64,000 bases of DNA from an uncultured Opitutales bacterium (GTDB lineage Bacteria > Verrucomicrobiota > Verrucomicrobiia > Opitutales > Seribacteraceae): contig CALSTX010000005.1 of assembly GCA_943789375.1 (NCBI GenBank), forward strand, positions 62,001 to 126,000, written 5' to 3'. The notes under the pieces are model-generated. The model worked only from the letters and a program-made list of their open reading frames with translations. It made no database searches and was not told the DNA's origin. The first letter of the stretch is position 1. Each line of letters opens with the position of its first letter. The position numbers and the translations under genes are program-made. This document shows, piece by piece, positions 49,477 through 60,218 of this stretch.

Positions 49477-50196
49477 GTGGAGCCTAAAGATTGCTCGCCG
49501 GGGAAATTATTTATAATAGCCACCCCAATTGGTAACCTCAATGACTTCTCCCATCGTGCGGAAAATGCTTTAAACAATTGTGATCTTGTAGCCTGTGAGG
49601 ATACTCGGGTAACTGCTAAATTACTATCTCACTATTCCATTAAAAAAAGCCTAGTTTCCTACAGGGATGAAAACGAGAAGAAACAAGCCAAAATTCTTAC
49701 TTCAGAGATCATGCACGGTAAAAATATCGCACTTGTTTCTGATGCAGGATTTCCCACGATCAGCGACCCGGGGTTTCGGCTTGTTCGAGAGTGCCATCTA
49801 AAGTCAATACAGGTTGTTCCAGTTCCCGGTCCGAACGCTGCTCTTACTGCACTTTCCGCATCTGGTCTACCTACTCATCAGTTTCTTTTCCTTGGTTTTT
49901 TACCTAAAAAAAAGCTTGGGGTTTCTAAATTACTCGAACAGTGGAGAGAGTTTGAAGGATCATTAATCGTTTACGAATCAAGGTATAAGATTGAGCGAAC
50001 TCTTGCCCTCATTTTGTCCACATATGGTCCAGGCCGTTTTATTTGTATTGCCCGTGAACTTACAAAACTTCACGAATCAATTATTAGTGGTCCTGCCAGT
50101 CAAGTAATTGAGAAGTTCCATCAAGGTAGTGCCAAGGGTGAGTTCACCTTAGTGATCGGTCCCGCCAACTACTCGTTTAATTACAAAGATGAGTAG
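49477..50196 (+). CDS. rsmI: 16S rRNA 2'-O-ribose C1402 methyltransferase RsmI
   Basis: 239 residues, GTG start. Family motifs: LFIIATPIGNLNDFSHRAEN, LVACEDTRVTAKLL, VSDAGFPTISDPGFRLVREC, VPGPNAALTALSASGLP and FICIARELTKLHE. RsmI methylates the ribose of C1402 in the ribosomal P site. The length is a little short of the ~285 of E. coli because the C-terminal HTH is absent. It overlaps the next gene by 8 bases. Confidence 0.95.
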   Translation: MEPKDCSPGKLFIIATPIGNLNDFSHRAENALNNCDLVACEDTRVTAKLLSHYSIKKSLVSYRDENEKKQAKILTSEIMHGKNIALVSDAGFPTISDPGFRLVRECHLKSIQVVPVPGPNAALTALSASGLPTHQFLFLGFLPKKKLGVSKLLEQWREFEGSLIVYESRYKIERTLALILSTYGPGRFICIARELTKLHESIISGPASQVIEKFHQGSAKGEFTLVIGPANYSFNYKDE

Positions 50197-51133
50197 GTAT
50201 GTAATCCTAGATATAGGATCTAACACATCGAAGCTTTTAGTCGGTCAATATACCCGTGAAAAAGGGTTGATTGAGGAGTATCAATCCAGCTTTGCATGCA
50301 GAATTTCAAGTGAGAAAAGAGATGGTATCCAGTTGCTGATTTCTCATGAGAAAATTAGCCATATAGTTAAAGCTATTAAAATCCTTTTGATTGAAGCGGA
50401 GAAGTTTCATCCTTATGAAAGTATTTTAGTTGGTACTGAAGCCCTTCGCAGAACTAAAAACATCACTCAACTAAAGCAGGCAATCCTAGAGGAAACTGGG
50501 CTTTCACTGATCGTTCTTTCGGGAGAACAGGAAGCCAATGGCATTGCCCAAGGGATCACCACAGACCCAAAGTACAACCATCTTACTGATTTCCACGCAT
50601 TCGATTTAGGAGGTGGAAGCTTAGAAATAATTCAAGTAAACCAAAAGGATGTTACAAGAACTGCAAGTATGCCGCTCGGTTCAGTAGCTTTAATGCGGCA
50701 GTTGATCCCAGACCCTTTCAGTCCCATTGATGAAAAGCTGAAGTCTTTAGTCATCAATTCAACAAGAAGGATACTGGAAAGAGAAGCTCCTGGGTTAGGT
50801 AAATGTAAATTCTTGATCGCTTCAGGTGGAACGATTGTACACCTAAGGAAAACCTTGGAAGTCGAGCTATTTGGTCAAGAAATCCCCAAGAAGTTCGGTG
50901 AACTTAATCGTTTTTATATTAAAGGTTTGGCAAGCGAGATGTGCGGGTTAGATTTAAAGGATCGCCGGAAAAAATTTCCTCTCATCCCCGAAGACCGACT
51001 TGATATATTCCCCATTGGTTTACTTACGATCCTCGGTGTGATGGATTACTTACAAGTGGATGAAATTCATCACACATTCCACAATTTAAGGTATGGGATT
51101 ATTGCGTGTCCCGATTTTCTTAAAAAGGCTTAG
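50189..51133 (+). CDS. Ppx/GppA family exopolyphosphatase
   Basis: 314 residues covering the two ASKHA-fold domains: phosphate loop YVILDIGSNTSKLLVGQY, VLSGEQEANGIAQGI, AFDLGGGSLEIIQV and LIASGGTIVHLR. The C-terminal HD-type domain of E. coli Ppx is absent, as in the short members of the family. It hydrolyses polyphosphate or the gamma phosphate of pppGpp; which one cannot be decided. Its start overlaps rsmI and its end is convergent with the debranching enzyme 5 bases away. Confidence 0.9.
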   Translation: MSRYVILDIGSNTSKLLVGQYTREKGLIEEYQSSFACRISSEKRDGIQLLISHEKISHIVKAIKILLIEAEKFHPYESILVGTEALRRTKNITQLKQAILEETGLSLIVLSGEQEANGIAQGITTDPKYNHLTDFHAFDLGGGSLEIIQVNQKDVTRTASMPLGSVALMRQLIPDPFSPIDEKLKSLVINSTRRILEREAPGLGKCKFLIASGGTIVHLRKTLEVELFGQEIPKKFGELNRFYIKGLASEMCGLDLKDRRKKFPLIPEDRLDIFPIGLLTILGVMDYLQVDEIHHTFHNLRYGIIACPDFLKKA

Positions 51134-51138
51134 GAAGA

Positions 51139-53433
51139 TCAATGTAAAACAAAATAGCCATAGCCTGCTATACTCAAAGTGCTATGTACTTTCAGTCTGG
51201 AAAGAACGCATTCTGACTCCATCCATTTTACCGGAAGAGAGACTCTCCTATCTTGGCCTGTGTAATTAAAAAGAATACAATACTCGCTAGCCGTTTTGAT
51301 ATGATGAATCTCGATTGCAACCACTCCATGAGGTAAGTCGCAGATTTGTTGATACTCACAATCAGTTTTTTTTTCGGGTCGTAAAAACTCGCCTTCATCA
51401 GATAATCTAAACCTTATAAATTTTTGAATTTCGGTACTGAGTTCGTTGTACTTGGCAAAGTTTTCGTAGTCCAGAGCATTCAAATCCCCTCTTTGGTAGG
51501 TATTACAATTACCGCTTTTGTGTCTCATGAAATCTTGGCCTGCGGAGATCATGGGAACCCCAGGAGAAAATAATACCAAAAACAGAGCAAGGCGGTTCAT
51601 TTTCACGATCTCAATCGTAAAGTTTTGGGTGCTCACTTCCCTACTCTGGCAAATCCTGTCTACAAAAGAAAAGTCGTCATGTGATTCTATATAGTTCACG
51701 GAATGCCAAGGGTGCAAAGGGTCATCCAGCTCGCCCCTTACTAATTTGTAAACTTCTGCCTCACAATTGTGATGTGCAAGGCAGGAAAAAACCTTCTCCC
51801 GGCATTCATCACTCCAAAGCGAGAAGGTGCTGTCTTTAATTTTATTTGGGAGCCTACCACGAAAGCTCCATGGTTCTGCTATTAAAGCAATGGACGGTTT
51901 GATTTTCCTCAGTTCAGTTTCGATTTCCGAAAGAAGCTCGATTCCCAAAAGTTCACCGAGATCAAAGCGGAAACCGTCAATATCATAAACCTCAACCAAG
52001 TAGATTAAACTATCGAGTACAATCTTGCGGGTTGGCTCTGACTCACAGTTCAAGTCGTTACCGCATCCACTAAAGTTCTGTAGCTTACCTTGGGTATCTA
52101 ACCTAAAATACAATTCACGGTCCAAGTTAAGTAAGTGACCAGGTACACCGACATGGTTATACACAACATCAAGAATTACAGCGATACCGGCTTTATGAAA
52201 TGCCTCAACCAGCATTTTAAATTCTTTTACCCCATTTCCCTGACTAGGATCACTAGAAAAAGTTGAAGCTGGTGAGAAAAAATTAACGGGCATATACCCC
52301 CAATGATATTCGTCCCGGCTTCTTGCATCGAATTCTTGAATTGGCTGAAACTCAACAGCATTAACGCCCGTTTGCTTCAGGTAACAGTGATCGGATGAAA
52401 TCCAGTCTGTCAGTCTATGGAACCATGCGTCTAGGGGGACCTCAGGTTGTGGCTCAATATTATCCACAAGATCTCGCACATGGGCTTCCATAATCACAAG
52501 GTCCTTAATATGAGGAGGATGAAATTGTTCTTCCTTGGCAACTTTCCTCGGATGAGTTTGTATGATGCCAGGACCGCCTCGGTTACATACAGCACGAGCG
52601 TAAGGATCTAAGATTATTTTTTCAAAAGTCTCACTGCTCTCATCATCAAGCTTCTGAGTGACCCCATATAAATAAAACAATCCTTCCCAGCTTGGCTGAG
52701 CTTGAGCCTCCCAGCTACCATCCGAACTAAGAGCTAAGGGGATTCGTTTTTTTACCGCCCCCTTGGGGTCATCATAAATCAAAAGATCCACTCCCTTGGC
52801 TCGTGGTGCAAAAAGTCTAAACTTATTCCCTTGGCCATCTCGGACATACCCGAAATCTCCTTCTGGTCTATTTTGGAGCCAATGTTGGAGCTTTTCTTGT
52901 CGAGGACTCTTAACGATATCAAAACTAAAAATATCTTTACCTGTACGGGTTGAATCAAAGATGTAATTCTTACCCTCACCCATAGCATCTTCAACGGATA
53001 CATAATGGCTACATGGTTCCAACCATGTAAGGTCCTGAGTAACAAATTTAAATGCAAATGGAGAATGCCCAGCGAGTACATCCCAGTTTATAAAAAGTTC
53101 CCAACCATTCTGCCTCCTTTTCATTCTCCATCGGTTGGGATTAGCAAAAGGATTCCAAGTATTTAAATCAGAGGCCAAAAATACTTCGCTTTCATGATGT
53201 AATTGTGACGGGAATTGATTTTGCTCCAAGCGGAATAGAGCATCCGCACCGACCTTGACATAACCACCTAATGATGAACGAAAAGAACCATCAATCAAAG
53301 AGAAATTGGTTGCGAGGATTCCTGCTTGCTCTACTAAATCGTAAGGTAGGCACCCTCCATTCCAATCTCTTTTTAGAAATACCAATCCGTTTTCTTGACT
53401 GGATTCAAAAACTTTTCCGCCATCGTTGTACAC
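51139..53433 (-). CDS. GH13 glycogen/pullulan debranching enzyme
   Basis: 764 residues. Two N-terminal carbohydrate-associated beta domains (residues ~60-160 and ~185-290, the second a CBM48-like GDFGYVRDGQGNKFRLFAPR) precede the GH13 barrel. Catalytic regions: VILDVVYNHV, nucleophile Asp in DIDGFRFDLGELLGI, acid/base Glu in IALIAEPWSFRG, and the third carboxylate in YIESHDDFSFVD. It cuts alpha-1,6 branches (isoamylase/pullulanase type, GlgX-like). With malQ at 24 kb it suggests glycogen turnover. No signal peptide, so probably cytoplasmic. Confidence 0.85.
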   Translation of the reverse strand: MYNDGGKVFESSQENGLVFLKRDWNGGCLPYDLVEQAGILATNFSLIDGSFRSSLGGYVKVGADALFRLEQNQFPSQLHHESEVFLASDLNTWNPFANPNRWRMKRRQNGWELFINWDVLAGHSPFAFKFVTQDLTWLEPCSHYVSVEDAMGEGKNYIFDSTRTGKDIFSFDIVKSPRQEKLQHWLQNRPEGDFGYVRDGQGNKFRLFAPRAKGVDLLIYDDPKGAVKKRIPLALSSDGSWEAQAQPSWEGLFYLYGVTQKLDDESSETFEKIILDPYARAVCNRGGPGIIQTHPRKVAKEEQFHPPHIKDLVIMEAHVRDLVDNIEPQPEVPLDAWFHRLTDWISSDHCYLKQTGVNAVEFQPIQEFDARSRDEYHWGYMPVNFFSPASTFSSDPSQGNGVKEFKMLVEAFHKAGIAVILDVVYNHVGVPGHLLNLDRELYFRLDTQGKLQNFSGCGNDLNCESEPTRKIVLDSLIYLVEVYDIDGFRFDLGELLGIELLSEIETELRKIKPSIALIAEPWSFRGRLPNKIKDSTFSLWSDECREKVFSCLAHHNCEAEVYKLVRGELDDPLHPWHSVNYIESHDDFSFVDRICQSREVSTQNFTIEIVKMNRLALFLVLFSPGVPMISAGQDFMRHKSGNCNTYQRGDLNALDYENFAKYNELSTEIQKFIRFRLSDEGEFLRPEKKTDCEYQQICDLPHGVVAIEIHHIKTASEYCILFNYTGQDRRVSLPVKWMESECVLSRLKVHSTLSIAGYGYFVLH

Positions 53434-53516
53434 CTCCTCTAATAAAACCTTATCGATTCAGCTGAGCCAATCGAAAAATTTTGCCCTTGATGTCAGGAAT
53501 TATACTCTAAAGGTTA

Positions 53517-54635
53517 ATGACTGATAAAAGAGAAAGAATCTTGGTTGCAGTATCTGGTGGCGTGGACAGTGCGATCGCGTGCTATTTACTCCTGCAAGCT
53601 GGTCATGATGTTGAAGCCGTGTATGTTCGCACTTGGCAAAATGAAGTCGATCCTTTTGGCCAATGCCCAGGCGCCCAAGATTTAAAAGACGCCAAGTCGA
53701 TTGCTCAATCTCTTCATGTTCCCTTCCATGTAGTCAATTTTATAGACTTTTATCAAAAAGAAGTCGTCACACCCATGGTCGATGGCTACGCCCAAGGAAT
53801 TACTCCTAATCCTGATATCCTGTGTAACCGTAGAATGAAATTTGGGGCCCTAATGGATTTTGCCAAAGGCAAACATTTTGATGCCCTTGCCACGGGTCAT
53901 TATTGCCGAAAAAAAATAGCTGAAAATGGAAATGCAGAACTGTGGGAAGGTGTCGACAAAAACAAAGACCAGTCTTATTTCCTTGCTCAAATATCTCAGC
54001 AACAGCTTAATTTCGCCAGGTTTCCGCTTGGGGATACGCAAAAAAGTGAAGTGCGCATATTAGCAAAAGAAATTGGGTTATCTGTTGCGGAAAAAAAAGA
54101 TAGCCAAGGAATTTGTTTTCTTGGAAAAGTAAGGATTCCAGAATTTCTTTCAAACTTTATTGATGATAAACCCGGAGAAATTGTTAAAACAGATGGAACA
54201 GTTGTTGGTTATCACCAAGGCCTGCATCGCTTTACATTAGGACAAAGAAAAGGAATTGGGGTGCCCTCTAATTCCGACCATGAGAATTATGTGGTAACCG
54301 GTAAAGATGAAAGCACAAATCAACTTATTGTTGCCTTTGAAAATACGAACGAGCCAACCTTGTGGGGGAAGCAATATCATATTGAATCGGTTTCTTTCTT
54401 TGATGGCGAATATCCAGACGCAGGAATTTCCTTGCTTGGTAAGGCTAGATTCAGGGATCCATCAACGCCTTTAGAATTTACACCCATTGACTCCACAAGG
54501 GCGGAAATTACATTTGGTTTTCCTCAGCGAGCCTTGACCCCAGGCCAGGTTTTGGCAATTTACAAAGGAGAAAAGCTAATTGGTTCTGGTATTTATTCCC
54601 TTTCTAAACTTGGGCGTGCTAAGGTTTCCGCTTGA
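53517..54635 (+). CDS. mnmA: tRNA-specific 2-thiouridylase MnmA
   Basis: 372 residues: PP-loop RILVAVSGGVDSAIACYLL, first catalytic cysteine region GITPNPDILCNRRMKFGALM, KNKDQSYFLAQIS, second cysteine in KKDSQGICFLGKV, and the C-terminal tRNA-binding barrel (HRFTLGQRKGIGVP). It makes 2-thiouridine at position 34 of Glu, Gln and Lys tRNAs. Divergent from the debranching enzyme; a TATACT box at 53501-53506 lies only 10 bases before the ATG. Confidence 0.96.
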   Translation: MTDKRERILVAVSGGVDSAIACYLLLQAGHDVEAVYVRTWQNEVDPFGQCPGAQDLKDAKSIAQSLHVPFHVVNFIDFYQKEVVTPMVDGYAQGITPNPDILCNRRMKFGALMDFAKGKHFDALATGHYCRKKIAENGNAELWEGVDKNKDQSYFLAQISQQQLNFARFPLGDTQKSEVRILAKEIGLSVAEKKDSQGICFLGKVRIPEFLSNFIDDKPGEIVKTDGTVVGYHQGLHRFTLGQRKGIGVPSNSDHENYVVTGKDESTNQLIVAFENTNEPTLWGKQYHIESVSFFDGEYPDAGISLLGKARFRDPSTPLEFTPIDSTRAEITFGFPQRALTPGQVLAIYKGEKLIGSGIYSLSKLGRAKVSA

Positions 54636-54672
54636 TTCAAGCCATCAAATAGGAGTAATTAAATACACTGAC

Positions 54673-55362
54673 ATGCGCCTACGACTTACAAAAAAAACTC
54701 GGAAGAAACTTCCAATAGACGATGAAAAAGTACCTCTCAAAACCAAGGAAAACTTAGAGCAATATTTACAGTCTGCTATTTCTTTTTTGCAAACGCAGGA
54801 AGTTGCGCTGCAAAAATCACTAGAAATCCTTGAAGAGGTCTTAGCTCTTTCCCCAAAGTTAAAGGCGGATGTCATACGTAAAGTTTCCAAAGAAGATGAG
54901 CTAAACTCCCGTAAACGCTTTAGGGAACTGAAAAAAGAGCTCAAGGCGATTTCAGGTCTAGTTTTCAATGAGCGGGCTCTTTTTAGCAAGGATGAACAAG
55001 ATCATAACTTCAAACTCTTTAAGGATGCTAGTTCAAGTGCACCAACAATTAAGCAACCTGCAGTTTCACACTATCTCAAACCTATTCAGAAACAAAGCGA
55101 AGCAATTGAATTAAAATCAGTTGAAGAGTCTTACCAAGCCTTACAGGAAATGCTTGGGCAGACGGATGCCATACAATCGGACTTAAAGACAAGTTTTGTG
55201 GCACTTGCCACAAATCCAGAATCCGAAACAAAGCTGCAATTTATTGAAGAGAGAGTAAAAACTTGGGTATCTGAAGTAATAGAAGGACAAGACGGCATTA
55301 CTGTACAAGCTAATATTGTGGGTAAAAATGTTGACAGCCTTATTGGTAAACTTGAAGAATAG
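54673..55362 (+). CDS. Unknown helical protein
   Basis: About 229 residues from the ATG at 54673 (an upstream in-frame GTG-type start at 54580 would run back into mnmA and is rejected). No signal peptide or membrane span. The sequence is rich in Lys, Glu, Leu and Ser and predicted to be mostly helical by eye, starting with a very basic segment (MRLRLTKKTRKKLPI) and ending in a helix (KTWVSEVIEGQDGITVQ). I do not recognise it. It starts 37 bases after mnmA and is followed by two more unknown genes. Confidence 0.5.
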   Translation: MRLRLTKKTRKKLPIDDEKVPLKTKENLEQYLQSAISFLQTQEVALQKSLEILEEVLALSPKLKADVIRKVSKEDELNSRKRFRELKKELKAISGLVFNERALFSKDEQDHNFKLFKDASSSAPTIKQPAVSHYLKPIQKQSEAIELKSVEESYQALQEMLGQTDAIQSDLKTSFVALATNPESETKLQFIEERVKTWVSEVIEGQDGITVQANIVGKNVDSLIGKLEE

Positions 55363-55373
55363 AATTTCGGTTC

Positions 55374-55592
55374 ATGACCGCTTCCTCGTCCCAAGGCTCT
55401 GAAAACTTAGATCCCCAAAAAAGATCTTTTCTAGGTATTCATTATGTGAAATGCGGTACCTACGGTCGCATATACAAAAATAAAGATGGCAGTGCGTATA
55501 TCGGCAATTGCCCTCGATGTATGCACCCCATAAAAGTACGGATTGGCTCAGAAGGAACAGGACATCGCTTCTTTAAGTGTTTTTGCCCATAA
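55374..55592 (+). CDS. Small cysteine-rich protein, putative zinc ribbon
   Basis: 72 residues with cysteines arranged in a first site at HYVKCGTYGRIYKN, a CxxC knuckle in YIGNCPRCMHPIKV and a C-terminal FFKCFCP. The spacing is that of a small zinc ribbon, though the first knuckle has only one visible Cys. Function unknown; possible roles are nucleic-acid binding or zinc delivery. It lies 11 bases after the preceding unknown gene. Confidence 0.5.
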   Translation: MTASSSQGSENLDPQKRSFLGIHYVKCGTYGRIYKNKDGSAYIGNCPRCMHPIKVRIGSEGTGHRFFKCFCP

Positions 55593-55615
55593 AAAAACCT
55601 TAGGGGCATATTAAT

Positions 55616-56077
55616 TTGCAGAATCTGGTAAAGGCAAAGGTTATACCCGGACATGGCATAGCTTCAGGGAAAAACCATGACCCACGTTTCCCTCAGGGGA
55701 CACTGCGTATGCAATCTCCTTTTTTGACAACAAGAGGGTTTGACCTCTCCACCTTTTATCAGGGTACAATCAACATTGATATCTCCCCTTACATTTTCAA
55801 ATTAGGGACCCCATCCCTTCATTTCCCTCAAGTTAAGTGGTCTGATGATTTACCACCAGAAAACTTTTCATTCTATCCTTGTATAATATCAGAAAGTATC
55901 GAGGGGAATCCATATAACGCTCTCATATATTGGCCCCATCCATCAACCAAACCAGAGTTTCATCAAAGGGATGGAGTTCTAGAGCTTTTAAGCACAAAAA
56001 TTCCATTCATCTCATCTGGTTCCTCGGTTATCATTCGGGCTCAAAAGCGTCACATATTGTTCGATTCAACAGGATGA
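55616..56077 (+). CDS. Conserved unknown protein, weakly like CTP-dependent riboflavin kinases
   Basis: 153 residues, apparently from a TTG at 55616. The pattern VIPGHGIASGKNHDPRFPQG then DLSTFYQGTINIDIS recalls the barrel of archaeal CTP-dependent riboflavin kinases, where a G-x-G stretch is followed by PGTLN-type residues; similar hypothetical proteins occur in cyanobacteria. This is a resemblance noted by eye only. The enzyme role is unproven. It precedes sucA by 85 bases on the same strand. Confidence 0.55.
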   Translation: MQNLVKAKVIPGHGIASGKNHDPRFPQGTLRMQSPFLTTRGFDLSTFYQGTINIDISPYIFKLGTPSLHFPQVKWSDDLPPENFSFYPCIISESIEGNPYNALIYWPHPSTKPEFHQRDGVLELLSTKIPFISSGSSVIIRAQKRHILFDSTG

Positions 56078-56162
56078 AAGGAAAAAACTTTGAAAAAGGA
56101 GAGTTTTTCTTGTTAAAAACATCGATTAGGAATACGAGTGTTGGCTGATTGTATTAAAAACG

Positions 56163-58913
56163 ATGGAAAACCCAACATTTGCAACTCGCTGGAATATTGA
56201 CGAAATTGACTCCAACTACCAAAGGTGGTTAGAGGATCGCTCTTCTGTTGAATCTAAATGGCAATACTTCTTTGAAGGGTTCCATCTCGCAAATGATGGA
56301 CAAGAATCTCCTCCGGTCCGATCCTCATCTGTTGAAACCGGTAATAAGCAATCGATTGAAACTCATGCCCGTCTGTACGGTGCTATCTATGCCTTTCGTG
56401 ATATTGGGCATACGCAGGCAACTTTTGATCCTCTTCGTGATAAAGTTGAAATAAACCCACGACTTTCCATGGAAAGGCTTGGATTTACCGCTGAGGACCT
56501 CTCAGATGTCCATTTTACTGGCAACTATCTTGGGGGCGTGCAAATGTCGATGTCGGAAGTTTTTGACCGCCTGCAAAAAACCTATTGCGGAAATATTGGT
56601 GTTGAATACCTCCATATTCAGGCCACAGAAAAACGAAGATGGATTCAATCGAAAATTGAGCCTGATCAGAATCAACCTTCTTTCCCCCATGACGAAAAGC
56701 TTCGCCTCCTCCGAAAAATCATTCAGGCCGAGGAGTTTGAAAACTTTTTACACACCCGTTATGTGGGCCAAAAAAGATTTTCCCTCGAGGGTGGAGAGAC
56801 TCTTATAACCGCATTGGATTCTATTTTTCAAAAGTGCCCGGATGAAGGCGTTGAGGAAATCGTAATGGGTATGGCACACCGAGGCAGGCTGAATGTACTC
56901 GCGAATGTCATGGGGAAATCCCATGAATTTATATTTCGAGAGTTTTCCGAGAATTTTGTTCCAGAAGGAGCCCATGGGAGTGGTGATGTGAAATACCATC
57001 TGGGGTATGAGTCTATACGCACCACCTCGAATGGTCAGCAAGTGGTTATTCATCTATCTCCTAATCCCAGTCACCTAGAAGCGGTCAATGGTGTCGTAGA
57101 AGGTAAGACTCGAGCCCGTCAACGCCTTCGGGGTGACACTAACAGGAAGCGCGTGCTTCCTATCCTCATACACGGTGATGCAGCAATGGCTGGGCAAGGA
57201 GTTGTTGCAGAAGTGTTTAACTTCTCGAAGCTTCCTGGGTACCGGACTGGAGGTACCGTGCACATCGTGGTGAATAACCAAATTGGGTTTACTACGGACC
57301 CTACGGATGCAAGATCTAGCCTCTACTGTACTGATGTTGCCAAAGCAATCGAAGCCCCAATATTTCATGTTAACGGAAATGACCCTCTGTCTGTTGCAAT
57401 GGTGGCTGAAATCGCCCTCGCCTACAGGCAGAAGTTTGGGGAGGATGTTGTTATAGATATCAACTGCTATCGTAAGCATGGACACAATGAAGCGGATGAT
57501 CCTGCTTTCACGCAGCCACTACTTTACAAAAAGATCAAGTCCATGCCCAAGATTTCTTCGATTCTCTCCGATCAGCTTGTAAAGAATGGAGAGCTTCAGG
57601 AAGAAGAGAGCTTAGAAATTCATAAACGGTTGCGGAGGCAATTGGACGCTTCCCTGGAGAAAGTAAGAACTGTAAAAAAATCGAGTACCTTTGAAGGTTC
57701 TATGGCGATCAAGCAAATACCCTATGATTTTACACCAGTTAGTACATCCGTTCCTTTGCAAGAGTTACAAAAAGTGATGCATGCCCTTTCGACTTGGCCT
57801 GATGATTTTAGCATCAATCCAAAGATCAAAAGACAAGTTGAAAATAAATTAAAGAACTTTAAAAACGGTCACGGAATTGATTGGGGGCAGGCAGAACTTC
57901 TCGCATTTGGTACCCTATTACTTGAAGGAACAGCAGTGAGACTTTCTGGTCAAGATAGTGAGCGAGGGACCTTCAGCCACAGGCATGCAGTTTGGTATGA
58001 CGCCAAAGATAGGACAAGGTATGTTCCATTGCTAAATATGGAAGACCGGAACGGACAGTTTTGCGTCTATAATTCTCTTCTTTCTGAAGCTGCAGTACTT
58101 GCTTTTGACTATGGTTATTCCTTAGATTATCCAAGCATGCTTTCGATTTGGGAAGCTCAATTTGGGGATTTCGCAAACGGTGCACAGGTCATCATTGATC
58201 AATTTATTATGAGTGCAGAAGATAAATGGGGAGCTGTTTCCGATCTTGTGTTACTTCTCCCTCATGGCTTTGAGGGACAAGGCCCAGAGCACAGTTCTGC
58301 CCGACTTGAAAGATTCCTGCAGGGTTGTGCGGAAGACAATATCGTAGTCGCCAATTTCACGACCCCGGCCCAGTACTTTCATGCACTTCGCAGGCAAAAG
58401 AAAAAGGACTACGCCAAGCCCCTTGTCGTGATGTCTCCCAAAAGCCTTCTTCGTCACAAATCATGTATTTCCTCTGTTAAAGATTTAACCGATGGCCAAT
58501 TTGAGGAATTCTTACCAGATCCCACACCGGCCAAAAGAACCGAGACGCTGGTCCTTTGCTCCGGTAAAGTTTTCTATGACCTGGCTGAATCTCGTGAAGA
58601 AATTCGCACTCCCAAAGCAACCATAATTCGGGTGGAACAGTTCTATCCATTCAACGAGAAAAAGTTTTTAGAAGTGATGAAACCATTCTCCAAGGTTAAG
58701 CGAATTGTTTGGTGCCAAGAGGAACCTGAAAATATGGGTGCTTGGTCCTTCCTTAATCCTATCTTTGAAAAGCTTCTGGGGGCTAAGGTCGAATATGTAG
58801 GGCGTACCGCTACGGCTAGCCCTGCAACTGGCTCTCTCACCCTTCACAAAAGAGAGCAAGCAGAATTAGTTACGGTCGCACTTGGGCAATCCACTGCAAC
58901 CGTCCAAAAATAA
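56163..58913 (+). CDS. sucA: 2-oxoglutarate dehydrogenase E1 component SucA
   Basis: 916 residues, normal length. Seen are the N-terminal E2-binding segment ([23 protein letters not shown] helix), [58 protein letters not shown], the TPP/Mg motif [16 protein letters not shown] with [12 protein letters not shown], and [19 protein letters not shown]. It decarboxylates 2-oxoglutarate using TPP, the product of the thiamine operon in this window. sucB and lpd follow at 19 and 5 bases, giving a full complex operon. Confidence 0.97.
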   Translation: MENPTFATRWNIDEIDSNYQRWLEDRSSVESKWQYFFEGFHLANDGQESPPVRSSSVETGNKQSIETHARLYGAIYAFRDIGHTQATFDPLRDKVEINPRLSMERLGFTAEDLSDVHFTGNYLGGVQMSMSEVFDRLQKTYCGNIGVEYLHIQATEKRRWIQSKIEPDQNQPSFPHDEKLRLLRKIIQAEEFENFLHTRYVGQKRFSLEGGETLITALDSIFQKCPDEGVEEIVMGMAHRGRLNVLANVMGKSHEFIFREFSENFVPEGAHGSGDVKYHLGYESIRTTSNGQQVVIHLSPNPSHLEAVNGVVEGKTRARQRLRGDTNRKRVLPILIHGDAAMAGQGVVAEVFNFSKLPGYRTGGTVHIVVNNQIGFTTDPTDARSSLYCTDVAKAIEAPIFHVNGNDPLSVAMVAEIALAYRQKFGEDVVIDINCYRKHGHNEADDPAFTQPLLYKKIKSMPKISSILSDQLVKNGELQEEESLEIHKRLRRQLDASLEKVRTVKKSSTFEGSMAIKQIPYDFTPVSTSVPLQELQKVMHALSTWPDDFSINPKIKRQVENKLKNFKNGHGIDWGQAELLAFGTLLLEGTAVRLSGQDSERGTFSHRHAVWYDAKDRTRYVPLLNMEDRNGQFCVYNSLLSEAAVLAFDYGYSLDYPSMLSIWEAQFGDFANGAQVIIDQFIMSAEDKWGAVSDLVLLLPHGFEGQGPEHSSARLERFLQGCAEDNIVVANFTTPAQYFHALRRQKKKDYAKPLVVMSPKSLLRHKSCISSVKDLTDGQFEEFLPDPTPAKRTETLVLCSGKVFYDLAESREEIRTPKATIIRVEQFYPFNEKKFLEVMKPFSKVKRIVWCQEEPENMGAWSFLNPIFEKLLGAKVEYVGRTATASPATGSLTLHKREQAELVTVALGQSTATVQK

Positions 58914-58932
58914 TTAAATTGTAAGAATTAAA

Positions 58933-60213
58933 ATGCCTAAAGATGTCATTATCCCCGCACTTGGTGAATCAATTGCTTCCGGAATTCTTTCTTCTTGGAA
59001 AGTACCAGAAGGATCATTTGTCGAAATAGATCAACCAATCTATGAACTTGAAACCGACAAGATTACTCAAGAAGGATTAGCCGAAACCGCAGGAGTCATT
59101 TCTTTTCTGGCTCAAGAGGGCGAGGAAGTCGAAATTGGGTCGACTATTGCTCAGATTGACGAATCTGCAGATAAGCCGGTCGGCTCAGATTCCAAAGTGA
59201 CTGAACCAAGCGATGATCCACTGCCCTCTCCGCCCGAAGTGCCAAAAGTGGAATCGCCACCAACTCCGAAAAGTTCGTCCACTGAGCTTTCACTCCAACA
59301 GCAAAACGATTCCAAGTATTCACCCGCAGTGCGAAAGTTATTAGCGGATTCTGGAATCGACCCTCATTCCATTTCAGGAACTGGCAAAGATGGTCGTATC
59401 ACCAAGGCAGATATACTACTTGCCCAAAAATCAAAGCTCGGTGCATCATCCTCACCTTCATCAGTTCCGACTCCTGCCCCAGTCCCTGCTTCTGGGTCAT
59501 CGATCAAGCAGGATTTGAGATCTACCCGTCGCTTACTTTCTCCTATTCGAAAAAGAATTGCTCAAAGGCTTGTGGAAGCCCAGCAAACTGCGGCAATTCT
59601 CTCCACTTTCAATGAAGTCGACCTTTCAGCTGTGATGGCTTTACGAAAAGCTCATCAAGATGCATTTGTGAAAGAGAATGGGATTAAGCTTGGATTTATG
59701 TCATTTTTTGTAAAAGCAGTTGTGCATGCTCTAAAAGCCGTACCTGCCGTGAATGTAAGGCTTGAGGGAAATGAACTTATTGAAAACAACTACTATGATA
59801 TAAGTGTAGCAGTTGGCACTGAAAAAGGTTTGGTTGTTCCCGTCCTCCGAGACTGTGACCAAATGACTTTTGCTCAGATTGAACAGTCCATTATTAGTTA
59901 CGCGGAAAAAGCACGGAATGGAACAATCTTATTAGAGGATATGCAGGGCGGGTGCTTTACTATAACCAATGGAGGCATTTATGGCTCCCTTCTTTCAACA
60001 CCTATCATTAATCCTCCCCAAAGTGGGATTCTCGGTATGCATGCAATTCAAGAACGACCTGTTGCTCATCATGGAGAAGTGGTAATCAAACCTATGATGT
60101 ACCTTGCTCATTCTTACGACCATCGGGTTGTAGATGGTAAGGAAGCTGTAACCTTCCTCGTAAAGATCAAGGAAGCTATCGAAGAACCCGCCCGTCTAGC
60201 ACTAGGAATCTGA
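58933..60213 (+). CDS. sucB: Dihydrolipoamide succinyltransferase SucB (E2)
   Basis: 426 residues: lipoyl domain with the lipoylated lysine in [15 protein letters not shown] (about residue 44), a Pro/Ser-rich linker, the E1/E3-binding domain [19 protein letters not shown] near residue 130, a second Ala/Pro linker and the catalytic acyltransferase domain with the HxxxDG motif in [14 protein letters not shown]. It transfers succinyl groups to CoA as the core of the 2-oxoglutarate dehydrogenase complex. Located between sucA and lpd. Confidence 0.95.
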   Translation: MPKDVIIPALGESIASGILSSWKVPEGSFVEIDQPIYELETDKITQEGLAETAGVISFLAQEGEEVEIGSTIAQIDESADKPVGSDSKVTEPSDDPLPSPPEVPKVESPPTPKSSSTELSLQQQNDSKYSPAVRKLLADSGIDPHSISGTGKDGRITKADILLAQKSKLGASSSPSSVPTPAPVPASGSSIKQDLRSTRRLLSPIRKRIAQRLVEAQQTAAILSTFNEVDLSAVMALRKAHQDAFVKENGIKLGFMSFFVKAVVHALKAVPAVNVRLEGNELIENNYYDISVAVGTEKGLVVPVLRDCDQMTFAQIEQSIISYAEKARNGTILLEDMQGGCFTITNGGIYGSLLSTPIINPPQSGILGMHAIQERPVAHHGEVVIKPMMYLAHSYDHRVVDGKEAVTFLVKIKEAIEEPARLALGI

Positions 60214-60218
60214 CAGAA

